Origin: Bacteroidales bacterium
GTDB taxonomy: Bacteria; Bacteroidota; Bacteroidia; Bacteroidales; F082
Length of the DNA stretch: 64,000 nucleotides
Direction of reading: 5' to 3'
NCBI GenBank assembly: GCA_016285355.1
Contig: JAEEQP010000012.1
Coordinates: 1 to 64,000 of the forward strand
The notes beneath the pieces are model-generated. The model did not search any database, was not told where the DNA came from, and was given only the letters and a program-made list of their open reading frames with translations. Shown piece by piece: positions 1 to 7,777 of this stretch. Both the position numbers and the translations under genes were made by a program. Positions within the stretch are counted from its first letter, which is position 1; every line of letters starts with the position of its first letter.

Positions 1-2203
1 GCGTAATCAGCCAGTTGTCGGGAGAGATGTTGTGAACATCGTTGTCGTAAACGTAACTTGCAGAAGCAGCTATGTGTGTGCCACCATGGGCTATTTCGAT
101 ATTATTGTCAACATACCAGTCGTAACCGTCACTATTGTTGTCAATGGTGGTCCAAGTATCAGGCAGGCCATTTTCGAAGTCTTCGTAGAAGAGCACTTTA
201 CGGTATTTTACATTGTAGCTTTCCTGGTTACTTGTCCAGCGAAGTTTGGCAGTGCTACCTGTGGTGACTTCGGCTTGTAGCTCAGACGGTGCTATGCAAT
301 CATGAGGGCAGTTCACGGTGTAAGAGGCGACAAGGCCGTCAGCAGGTGCTGAACAATCAAACGGGTCCTCGCAGCCCTCATGCTGAGCGATAACTTCACC
401 CGAGGGGTCGGTAATGACATAACCGTTTTGGTATCCGTAATAGCCTTGGGCATAGTAGTAGAAATCAAGTTCGGTGCCGTCGCAAACATTAATTTGGATC
501 GTCTCGGAGTTGTTATTGAGGGTGATCTCAGCCAAAATATTGTTCGTGTTGGCATCTGCCACATACATATATCCAGCGGCTTCACCCCAATAGTCGGTTA
601 GGGTAACGTTGACGGCGCATTTGTCTTCCTCCAGACAGTCTATTGTGATGCTTTTAGGGTTGCTCCAATCGCTGGTTTCATTACCCTCGCAGTTGGCTTG
701 GAGCATGATGTTGTAGGTGGTTGATAATTCACCCGTGAAGCTATATGGGCTGGTGACGTTGTTGGTCACGGTACCATTGATATTGATATTATAGGAGGAG
801 GCATAGCCGCTCCATGTGACGGTTACTATGTCGTCTGAAGCAGATAGTTGGACGTTGCTGGGCTTGGGGCAGGACGAAGCCTCAAGCACTATAAGCTGGT
901 AGTCTTCCGCTTCCCCATTATGTCCATTGACACATGGGTCTAAATCAACGTCTCCGGAGTACATTCCCTCAATACGTATGCGGTAACTACCTGGGATCGT
1001 GGTGATGGGAATGGAGATGATTCCAGTCCAATTGGTATGGATGCCGCTGTTCTGGATAGCCACATTCTCACCAGCATCATCGAAGTCGTAGTCCTGATTC
1101 CAGTCAATCCATAATCCGTATTTCATGGAAGGGACGAAGCTTCCAGGGGTGACGGTGAATCCGATGGTTTGTCCAGCCTCTGCTGATGCGGAATGGGAGT
1201 TGAAGTAGTCGAAGTAACCGCCAGAGGATAACGAAGTGCCAGTATTGCTGATATTGGTCTCGCCATCCTCAGTGCTGAAACCAGCGATATAGATGTAACC
1301 GGCGTCGGAATTAGAATAATAAGGTGTGCAATAGCTTGGTTCTGTTACGATGATGGTGCAAGTGGCGGTGTAATCACTTTCGTCAATTGTCATGGTGGCG
1401 GTAATGGTGGCAGTGCCAGGGGCAACGCCTGTCACGGTGGCCGTGGTGCCGCTGCCGCTCACTGTGGCCACGCTGGTATTGCTTGAACTGTATGTGATGG
1501 TGGGTTCGCCGCTTACATTTTCGTATGTAGCGGTAAGGGTTTGCGTGAATCCATAGCTTATCGTTGCGGTAGCAGGTTCGAGTACGATATAGGGTCCAGT
1601 TGTTATCGTTTCCGTGACGGTAATGTCGTCAATGTAGAGAGCATACTTGTTAGCAGGAGAAGTGCAGTGAACAACTACTCTAACGCTTTGGCCGGCAAGC
1701 TCGGCATTCATGACGGAACCAGATCTCTCGACAAAGGTGTTGTTGGTATAGGAAGCAGATGCAATAGCGCTATAACGCGTTGCGGAAGCAACAGCAGCTG
1801 CTGTGGGTACATCACTTGCCTTTACGAAGAACACACTAAACGTTTCTGCATTATTCGAATTACGAACCCTTTGCCACAGGCTTACGCTGAGTTCAGTCGT
1901 ATATGCATTTACGCTAAACGGAGCAGATACCAGATAGCAGTTTGCAGCATTGCTTTGAGTATAAAAATACTCCGCGCTTTTTGATCCACTGTGCACATAA
2001 TCGGAATATGTGTTAAGCCTCCAGTTGTTGCTGTTACCAGCCTTGTAAGCAAACCAGTCATCGGCAGAATAGCTTTCGCTGAAGCCCCACGTCATGTTGT
2101 CGAAGTTCTCAGACAACAGCACTGTTTGAGCGTTTAATGCCAAAGGCGAGCACATCGCCATTAGCATCAAGAAAAGGAATGTTTTTCTTTTCATTTTTTT
2201 CAT
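1..2203 (-). CDS. Secreted multidomain adhesin-like protein (GEVED, Ig-like, Fn3, jelly-roll), C-terminus outside window
   Basis: About 734 codons are visible; the 3' end lies beyond base 1. Residues 1-26 form a signal peptide (basic start, hydrophobic core, LALNA cleavage site). A jelly-roll/MAM-like domain of the cleaved-adhesin type follows (to about 215), then a bacterial Ig-like (Big_2) repeat (about 218-300). Next comes a GEVED domain (about 305-435; WNQDYDFDD and the terminal GEAEDY motif are readable), an Fn3 domain, a Cys-containing module, and the start of a second jelly-roll ending at DNWLIT, the usual motif of that family. Such Bacteroidota proteins normally end in a type IX secretion tail, which cannot be seen here. 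Start chosen at 2203; an in-frame ATG at 2194 is equally possible. Role inferred: surface adhesion or carbohydrate/protein binding. Confidence 0.85.
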   Translation of the reverse strand, partial: MKKMKRKTFLFLMLMAMCSPLALNAQTVLLSENFDNMTWGFSESYSADDWFAYKAGNSNNWRLNTYSDYVHSGSKSAEYFYTQSNAANCYLVSAPFSVNAYTTELSVSLWQRVRNSNNAETFSVFFVKASDVPTAAAVASATRYSAIASASYTNNTFVERSGSVMNAELAGQSVRVVVHCTSPANKYALYIDDITVTETITTGPYIVLEPATATISYGFTQTLTATYENVSGEPTITYSSSNTSVATVSGSGTTATVTGVAPGTATITATMTIDESDYTATCTIIVTEPSYCTPYYSNSDAGYIYIAGFSTEDGETNISNTGTSLSSGGYFDYFNSHSASAEAGQTIGFTVTPGSFVPSMKYGLWIDWNQDYDFDDAGENVAIQNSGIHTNWTGIISIPITTIPGSYRIRIEGMYSGDVDLDPCVNGHNGEAEDYQLIVLEASSCPKPSNVQLSASDDIVTVTWSGYASSYNININGTVTNNVTSPYSFTGELSTTYNIMLQANCEGNETSDWSNPKSITIDCLEEDKCAVNVTLTDYWGEAAGYMYVADANTNNILAEITLNNNSETIQINVCDGTELDFYYYAQGYYGYQNGYVITDPSGEVIAQHEGCEDPFDCSAPADGLVASYTVNCPHDCIAPSELQAEVTTGSTAKLRWTSNQESYNVKYRKVLFYEDFENGLPDTWTTIDNNSDGYDWYVDNNIEIAHGGTHIAASASYVYDNDVHNISPDNWLIT

Positions 2204-2244
2204 TGTTCAAAGATTAAAATATTGTAGCCTAATTTTTTAGCGGG

Positions 2245-2252
2245 CAAAAATA
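2245..2252 (-). promoter_or_regulatory. Bacteroidota -7 box for the secreted protein
   Basis: CAAAAATA on the plus strand is TATTTTTG on the minus strand, matching the TAnnTTTG box of the Bacteroidota primary sigma factor. It lies about 41 nt upstream of the ATG at 2203, giving a leader of roughly 35 nt. Confidence 0.6.
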
Positions 2253-2292
2253 CAACACGCGCATGACATTTGGCCGTTTTATCTTGGCCTTA

Positions 2293-2318
2293 TTGCGCAG
2301 AAAAACTCGTTTTGCGCA
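2293..2318. promoter_or_regulatory. Paired TTGCGCA direct repeats (operator candidate, site 1)
   Basis: Two TTGCGCA heptamers begin at 2293 and 2312, exactly 19 nt apart, in the divergent intergenic region between the secreted protein and the membrane protein. An identical pair with the same spacing lies at 3679-3704 upstream of the neighbouring AraC-type regulator. AraC proteins bind direct repeats on one DNA face, so this is a likely operator. Confidence 0.5.
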
Positions 2319-2380
2319 AAAACGCGGATTTTTACCAAGCGTTATCTAAACCGGGGTTATCATCATACCTTGGTAATATG

Positions 2381-2388
2381 TAATTTTG
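2381..2388 (+). promoter_or_regulatory. Putative -7 box directly before membrane protein gene
   Basis: TAATTTTG matches TAnnTTTG and ends only five bases before the ATG at 2394. If it is used, transcription would start at or next to the start codon, giving an almost leaderless mRNA. Other boxes in the window sit 20-45 nt from their ATG, so this one may be fortuitous. Confidence 0.35.
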
Positions 2389-2393
2389 CTGTC

Positions 2394-3026
2394 ATGGAAA
2401 CAAATAAAGAAAAACAACCTATCATTGAAAAAGCGGTAAGTATCGAGGACCAGTGTGTTGTGAATCATGTGGAGAGTAGTATGCCGCGCTGGCTCATCGA
2501 GGCGGCTTTTGTGTGCTATCTCTTGCAAGCCGCCATCAATTGGTCTCCATTGATGCATTGGATGGAGGCTCATGCGTCATGGGCAGTTGCTATCATCAAT
2601 ACCTTCGGGGCAGTAGTTTTGTATGTCGGCCTGATGCGAGGCATGAAGCCACTCTATCGTCCGCTTATGGTTTGGTGGTGGATAGTTATTGCGCTCAATC
2701 TCGCGGGATTTGTGACGGAGTTGGTGCCGTCCATCATGTACAGCATTGGTCTGCCTGTGGCCATTTCGCTGATGCTTGTCTATCTACCTTTGGGATGTGC
2801 CATTTTTTTTGGTTATCGTGGCCGACTCCGTCAGGTGGGCCTTTGGATGGTGCTATACATTCTCATTTCCAGTATTATACCTGTTGCCTCCTACCTGTTG
2901 GTCGGCCCCGAGTCAGGCTTGGCCAACCTGCTAATGGAAATACCCACGATTACTGTCATTGTGATTTATGCATGGATGCAGCGTCGGGTGCTGATTCCAT
3001 ACCCTGCCGATACTGCAAGGGCGTGA
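2394..3026 (+). CDS. Six-helix integral membrane protein, unknown function
   Basis: 210 aa. A hydrophilic N-terminus of about 30 residues is followed by six hydrophobic segments (about 33-50, 62-80, 90-112, 118-142, 150-172, 178-198). The order and aromatic content resemble small uncharacterised Bacteroidota inner-membrane proteins. ATG 2394 is preferred over the in-frame TTG at 2370, because the latter lies upstream of a promoter-like box. The last 71 bases overlap the 3' end of the convergent AraC-type gene, so the two transcripts would be antisense to each other there. The upstream TTGCGCA pair suggests regulation by that AraC-type neighbour. No specific family recognised. Confidence 0.75.
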   Translation: METNKEKQPIIEKAVSIEDQCVVNHVESSMPRWLIEAAFVCYLLQAAINWSPLMHWMEAHASWAVAIINTFGAVVLYVGLMRGMKPLYRPLMVWWWIVIALNLAGFVTELVPSIMYSIGLPVAISLMLVYLPLGCAIFFGYRGRLRQVGLWMVLYILISSIIPVASYLLVGPESGLANLLMEIPTITVIVIYAWMQRRVLIPYPADTARA

Positions 3027-3615
3027 TGCCTAAGCGGCGTTTCACTTCCATCTGGAAGGTGCGGCGACCACCGAACCCCGCTTCTTTTCCAACAGCCTCG
3101 ATGGTCCAGTTGGGCTTCTCGCGCAGCAGGCGGCAGGCGTAGAGGAAACGCTTCTCGTTCAGGTAATCGCCCAAGCTGTTGTATTTCTCGTTGTTTTTGA
3201 AGAGTTCGCCAAGGCGTTTTTGTGTCAGGCCGAGGGTTTGGGCCATCGTCTTCAGTGTCAGTTCGCTATCGGTATAGAGAAGCCGCTCGTCCATTTCATA
3301 GTCCATCCAGGCCATCAGCTCCTCGTTGCTCATGTCGGCAGTCAGCTCGATGCGCTCACGGTGGGGGCGGGTTTGTTCCTGCAGCAGGGTTACTTCAATG
3401 TGTTGCTTCAGTTGCTCCTCTAAATCGTCAATTCGTTTTACCAATTCGCTTTCGCGTTGCTCGTTTTGTTCCAGCAAGGTGTTCTGGTTTTCCACCAACT
3501 TTGTGTTGGTCGAAACCATCCTTTTCCCTTGGACGTTCAGCACGAGCATCGTGACGACGAAGGCAACCACGAACACGATGATGACGGCAACGATGAGCAA
3601 TTGAGGTCCGGCCAT
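2956..3615 (-). CDS. Membrane-anchored AraC-type HTH regulator
   Basis: 219 aa. One N-terminal membrane helix (about 6-28) is followed by a charged coiled coil (about 35-80) and a C-terminal AraC-type double helix-turn-helix (about 125-210; the second HTH reads EAVGKEAGFGGRRTFQMEVKR). There is no receiver or ligand-binding domain, so any signal must come through the membrane segment, coiled-coil partnering or protein level. The ATG at 3615 has a TATTTTTG box 25 nt upstream and paired TTGCGCA sites further upstream, which suggests autoregulation. Its 3' end overlaps the convergent membrane protein gene by 71 bp. Membrane-tethered AraC architecture is seen in Bacteroidota; the target genes are inferred only from the shared operator. 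Confidence 0.85.
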   Translation of the reverse strand: MAGPQLLIVAVIIVFVVAFVVTMLVLNVQGKRMVSTNTKLVENQNTLLEQNEQRESELVKRIDDLEEQLKQHIEVTLLQEQTRPHRERIELTADMSNEELMAWMDYEMDERLLYTDSELTLKTMAQTLGLTQKRLGELFKNNEKYNSLGDYLNEKRFLYACRLLREKPNWTIEAVGKEAGFGGRRTFQMEVKRRLGITPLQYRQGMESAPDAASMHKSQ

Positions 3616-3640
3616 AGGCTTGTTTCTAAACTAAAACGTG

Positions 3641-3648
3641 CAAAAATA
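3641..3648 (-). promoter_or_regulatory. -7 box of the AraC-type regulator gene
   Basis: CAAAAATA (TATTTTTG on the minus strand) 25 nt upstream of the ATG at 3615. The paired operator candidates at 3679-3704 lie about 30-60 nt further upstream, a position suited to activation or autoregulation. Confidence 0.6.
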
Positions 3649-3678
3649 CCCTTTCTCTTAGTGATACCCTAAAAGTGC

Positions 3679-3704
3679 TTGCGCAGAAATGGCTATTTTG
3701 CGCA
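3679..3704. promoter_or_regulatory. Paired TTGCGCA direct repeats (operator candidate, site 2)
   Basis: TTGCGCAGAAATG occurs at 3698 and TTGCGCAGAAAT at 3679, with the same 19-nt period as the pair at 2293-2318. The site lies upstream of the AraC-type gene's own promoter. Confidence 0.55.
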
Positions 3705-3726
3705 GAAATGCGTTTTTGGACAGGAT

Positions 3727-6717
3727 TTATTTCGGCAATTCAATCACAAATTCAGCCCCCTCCCCTTCTTGGCTATTGAAGGAAATCGTTCCTCCAGCAG
3801 CCTGCACGATATTATAAGACAACGACAGTCCCACGCCCGAACCACCTGACTTGGTGGTGAAATTGGGTAGGAAAATGCGCTCTTTGTCCTCGTCCTTGAT
3901 GCCTTTTCCGTTGTCTTTTACACTGATAACAAACGATGTTTCAATGGATTGCAACGTAACTCCAATCTTTCCGTTAGGTTTTGAGCCAATGGCCTGCACA
4001 GCATTCTTAATCAGGTTGCCAAAGACGCTGTTCAGGTTAGTCTTGTCGCCGTTATAGGTATAGTTGAGCGAGGGGTCGTATTTGAAGTCAAATCGGATGT
4101 TTTCCGCATTGTTGTACAGATTCACCACATTGCCAATAAGTTCTGCCAAATCCAAAGGCTGAGGATGATTTTCAGGCAGCTTGGCATAGCGGGAGAAGGA
4201 TGAGGCGATGTCCGATAAGGCATCAATTTGTTCAATGAGCGTGTTGGTGGTGCGTTGCACTTGTTCGGGAGTGGCTTTTCCGTTTTCGATGTTACGTTGC
4301 AATAGTTGTACGCTGAGGCGCATAGGTGTCAGCGAGTTTTTGATTTCGTGCGCCACTTGCCTTGCCACACCACGCCAAGCCGTTTCCGTTGTGGTGCGTT
4401 TCAACTCGGCGGCACTCTTCTCCAATTCCACGATGAGTTGGTTGTATTGCTTGACCAACGCCCCAATTTCATCGTCTCTTTTCCATTCGATAGGCTCGTT
4501 CTTTTGGTCGATTTTAATATCACCTAATTTGTTCTGAATCAATGCTAAAGGCTCTGTCAAACGTTTGGTGAGTTGGAGAATGAATATTAGCGCGATACCC
4601 AACAGGACCAGGATGATATTAATATAGGTGAGCACAAAGTCCTTGATTTCCTTCTGCAAGTCGGTGGCACTCGAGAAATAGGGGGTGTTCAAATAAGCTA
4701 AAGTGTTACCGCTTTCGTCGGCAATGGGAATGTAAGAGGATTCATATTTGCCTTTGCCGAGATGCTCTACATGGGTGAAAAACAGAGCTTTGTTACGGTG
4801 CATTTGTTGGTAGGCTTCGGCATTCATCAGAGGGGCTTGCAGGTTCAAATCATAGATTTCCGGACGTGTAGTGGCCAAAAGTTGTCCGTTGAGTTGATAA
4901 AGATTTAAGTCCGTGAAGAAAGTAGTGGCATAGTGTTGTAATATTTCCGTCCAAGTGTCTTTCGACGCGGTTCTCATCAAAGTGGTGAAATCGAGGTCGT
5001 TACGCATCTCGATAGAAAGGGTTCGGGTGGTTTCAAATTGTGATGCTGCGGTTTTTTGGTTGTATAGGGTCTGCATGTAGAAGACAGACACGGGGCCAAC
5101 GGCGAGAAGTGAAATACCAAGCGTCGAGAATATGACGTTTTGGAGCCTTCTGCGCAGACTTCTGTCTCGCCATTTGGTATGTTCTTTCGGTCTTATCAGC
5201 CAAACAATCAGCAAAAAGGGTAACGTTAAACCTAAAAAGAACAAGGCAAATGGTGCGGTGATTTCTGAAAAAGCCTTTGTTGGTGTGCTAATGACAATGG
5301 CATTAAATTCGCCGTCGATGATTGCATAATGTTTATAATGTCGGCTGTAGGCAAAGTCATGGTCTTTGAGTTTCAGACTGTTCAAGAAATTGGGATAGAC
5401 ATAGCGTCCGTATTTGTAAACGAGGAGGTTGTCGCGATAATTGGCCACCGAATAATCGTATGGTTTCTGACTGTTGGATTCTTGCAAAAGTTGGGGGAAT
5501 CCGAAGCCTTCGGGAGCAATAGGTTTGTAGAACTCGAAATAGAGGTTTTTCTGTTGCAAAGAGTCTTTGGACACAATCTTGATTTTACCTAAGTAATTGG
5601 GATCCAAAGTATAATAGTCCATGAAATAAAGGCCATCCCCTACCCTTTTCTGCTTGTTGTTGGCTAACTTTTCGAGGAAGTAATCGTCGCAATTGGTGAC
5701 ATATCCTTCGGGTTGTATACTGATTTCCTCTTCTGGCGCACAAAGGGTAAGTGAAGAAATATAACTTTGCATCTTTTCATCGAAAAGCAAATCCTTGGAG
5801 TAACCTAAGATAACTTCTGACAACACGTTACTTTCGGCAAACACCATCTCTCGGATGTTGGTATCGCCTTTCAATTGTTCGGCAAAATGGGCATAACTGG
5901 TTTCAAACGACTCGTCACGTTTTTCCATCAGGTTTTGTGCTTGCCGTTTCATCTGCTCGTTTTCCCGACTTTCGCTGATTCTATAATAGATGTATGTCCC
6001 AATGATGGATACCAATATGATAATGGCTAGACCTATTTCGATAACTCGTGATTTGTTTTTACCTGGTGTTGCTTCTCGACGTTTTCCGTATGCCGTGTAT
6101 AACCCTATGACTAACAATACAATAAACGGCAGATGCCATAAATACCTATAGGGTTCTTTAAGCTTAGGTTGGTCAGCAAATTGATAGAATGCCAACACTT
6201 TACCATCGTTGTTTAATAAAGCTGTTCCATTGTCGGTATTGGAAAATGAAACTTTGGCGTCTATGAATCTTGGAAGGGTTTGGAAGCGGTTTTCAAAATA
6301 GTGGTTTTCGATTTGATAGTTTGTATTGACCAATTGATACACAAAATAAGTCATATTCCCTCTTTCGTACGACTTCACGTAAAAATCACCGGAAGGCAAA
6401 AGACAAATGGTATCATGCCCAATCCTGACTTTTCGCTTCATCAATTTTGGATTGATGTCGTTACGGTTCCAGAAAACCAAGGTATCATTCATGAAAACGG
6501 TTAGACCTGTTTTCATTTTTTCGAGCTCTTCATGGTTGAGGCCTTTATCTATCAACATGCGCATTTCCTTATCCCTCTTGAGCACGGATTTTTGTATATC
6601 GCGTTGCACGAAGTTCTCGTTTAAGATGAGATAAAAGAACGAGGCGAGCAAAAGCCACAAGGCGATGCTTAACCAACACAGGTTTATCCCTATTTTTCGT
6701 GTTCTTTTGCCTTTCAT
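3727..6717 (-). CDS. Large NtrY-like sensor histidine kinase
   Basis: 996 aa. Multiple membrane segments: one near the N-terminus, a pair around 190-250, a pair around 480-550 and one around 690-715, separating two periplasmic regions. A HAMP linker follows, then the HisKA phospho-acceptor motif (VAHEIKNSLTPM). The HATPase_c ends with an N box (NLIKNAVQA), G1 (VKDNGKGI) and G2 (GGSGVGLSL). This fits autophosphorylation on the His within AHEIKN. No response regulator is encoded next to it, so the partner lies elsewhere. The arrangement with a HisKA reading HEIKNSLTPM resembles NtrY/envelope-stress kinases. ATG 6717 gives a typical basic N-terminus. No TAnnTTTG box is obvious upstream. Confidence 0.9.
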   Translation of the reverse strand: MKGKRTRKIGINLCWLSIALWLLLASFFYLILNENFVQRDIQKSVLKRDKEMRMLIDKGLNHEELEKMKTGLTVFMNDTLVFWNRNDINPKLMKRKVRIGHDTICLLPSGDFYVKSYERGNMTYFVYQLVNTNYQIENHYFENRFQTLPRFIDAKVSFSNTDNGTALLNNDGKVLAFYQFADQPKLKEPYRYLWHLPFIVLLVIGLYTAYGKRREATPGKNKSRVIEIGLAIIILVSIIGTYIYYRISESRENEQMKRQAQNLMEKRDESFETSYAHFAEQLKGDTNIREMVFAESNVLSEVILGYSKDLLFDEKMQSYISSLTLCAPEEEISIQPEGYVTNCDDYFLEKLANNKQKRVGDGLYFMDYYTLDPNYLGKIKIVSKDSLQQKNLYFEFYKPIAPEGFGFPQLLQESNSQKPYDYSVANYRDNLLVYKYGRYVYPNFLNSLKLKDHDFAYSRHYKHYAIIDGEFNAIVISTPTKAFSEITAPFALFFLGLTLPFLLIVWLIRPKEHTKWRDRSLRRRLQNVIFSTLGISLLAVGPVSVFYMQTLYNQKTAASQFETTRTLSIEMRNDLDFTTLMRTASKDTWTEILQHYATTFFTDLNLYQLNGQLLATTRPEIYDLNLQAPLMNAEAYQQMHRNKALFFTHVEHLGKGKYESSYIPIADESGNTLAYLNTPYFSSATDLQKEIKDFVLTYINIILVLLGIALIFILQLTKRLTEPLALIQNKLGDIKIDQKNEPIEWKRDDEIGALVKQYNQLIVELEKSAAELKRTTTETAWRGVARQVAHEIKNSLTPMRLSVQLLQRNIENGKATPEQVQRTTNTLIEQIDALSDIASSFSRYAKLPENHPQPLDLAELIGNVVNLYNNAENIRFDFKYDPSLNYTYNGDKTNLNSVFGNLIKNAVQAIGSKPNGKIGVTLQSIETSFVISVKDNGKGIKDEDKERIFLPNFTTKSGGSGVGLSLSYNIVQAAGGTISFNSQEGEGAEFVIELPK

Positions 6718-6871
6718 GCGTTCGTTTTTCTTAAAACTGCGGTTTTATGTTGATATTGTGTTAATTATAAAACATTCTCTATTTTCGCTTTTCTTTCATG
6801 GATTTGATCGTGTTTCAAAAACCCTTCAAAACGCCTTAAATCGCCCAAAAACGGCCAAATTTTCGATTTTC
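6718..6871. other. Intergenic, AT-rich, nothing recognised
   Basis: 154 bp between the methyltransferase stop and the kinase start. It is AT-rich and contains no clear hairpin-plus-T-run terminator or promoter box. Confidence 0.4.
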
Positions 6872-7747
6872 TTATTTTTTCTCAAAAACGTACACCATAC
6901 TTGACCACTCTCCAGACCTTCTCGCCTTACAATTTGAGATTAATCCTCTGAATGCACCTTTTATTAATGGTAGTGAATGATGCTTGTATTGTTCGCTCAT
7001 ATAAGAGATGTAATAGGCATCCCAAATCAGCTTTTCTGTCTTTTTCAATTCCACCCCTTTTGATTTGAAAATTTTTGTAAGGGTAGTTTTGCTGAAATGA
7101 TTCAAATGTCTGGGTACATCGTAGGCCGCCCAAAGTTCTTTGTAGAATTGAGCATCATACGATTTGTAGTTGGGTACGGCAATCACTATCCTTCCTTGGG
7201 GCTTGACGAGTCGTTGCAACTGTTCGACCTGCCATTTCAAATCGTCTACGTGTTCTAATACGTGCCACATCGTAATTAAATCGAAGCTTGCATCAGGAAT
7301 CTGTACCAAATCTTCGCTTGCAATGATATTGGCTTTGATTCTTTTCCTTGCTATGGCTTTGGCCTCTTCTGAAGGCTCAACTCCTGTGCATTCCCAACCA
7401 TGTTCCTCTGCGGTATGCAAAAAGTCACCTACTCCACAACCAATATCTAACAGTTTTCCTTTGTTTATTCCATTTGTTGCAAGCTTGTATTTGTGTTTCA
7501 GATTCACTTTTTTGACCGCTTCATAAATCTTCGGAATGAATCCTTTTTTGTTTTCCTGATGGCTATAATATTCTTCTGATTTATAATAGTCGCCTATTTT
7601 GTCTTTACTCGGTCGGGGCATGGTATAAAGCAGCCCGCAACTCAGGCATTCGCAAATATGGAAATCTTCTTTGGTCAGAAATTCATCCTTCAACCAAAGA
7701 TTGATTTGTGCCTTTTCGGAGCCGCACCATGGACATTTGTTGTTCAT
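6872..7747 (-). CDS. Class I SAM-dependent methyltransferase with N-terminal zinc ribbon
   Basis: 291 aa. The N-terminus carries two CxxC pairs (C5/C8 and C34/C37) that form a zinc ribbon. The SAM-binding glycine motif reads LLDIGCGVGDFL (about 96-107), and the post-motif MWHVLEHVDD is typical of Methyltransf_23 proteins. Such zinc-ribbon methyltransferases often act on sugar or lipid precursors, but the substrate cannot be read here. The gene follows mnmG on the same strand, and a parS-like palindrome occupies the short gap between them. ATG 7747 is well placed, with the first cysteine at residue 5. Confidence 0.85.
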   Translation of the reverse strand: MNNKCPWCGSEKAQINLWLKDEFLTKEDFHICECLSCGLLYTMPRPSKDKIGDYYKSEEYYSHQENKKGFIPKIYEAVKKVNLKHKYKLATNGINKGKLLDIGCGVGDFLHTAEEHGWECTGVEPSEEAKAIARKRIKANIIASEDLVQIPDASFDLITMWHVLEHVDDLKWQVEQLQRLVKPQGRIVIAVPNYKSYDAQFYKELWAAYDVPRHLNHFSKTTLTKIFKSKGVELKKTEKLIWDAYYISYMSEQYKHHSLPLIKGAFRGLISNCKARRSGEWSSMVYVFEKK

Positions 7748-7755
7748 TTTTTCAG

Positions 7756-7771
7756 TGTTTCATGTGAAACA
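7756..7771. promoter_or_regulatory. parS-like centromere site 1
   Basis: TGTTTCATGTGAAACA differs by one base from the canonical bacterial parS (TGTTTCACGTGAAACA) bound by ParB/Spo0J. It lies between mnmG and the methyltransferase gene. A second near-match is on the other side of mnmG at 9660. In many genomes parS sites cluster near oriC, often near mnmG (gidA). Confidence 0.65.
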
Positions 7772-7777
7772 ATCTCG

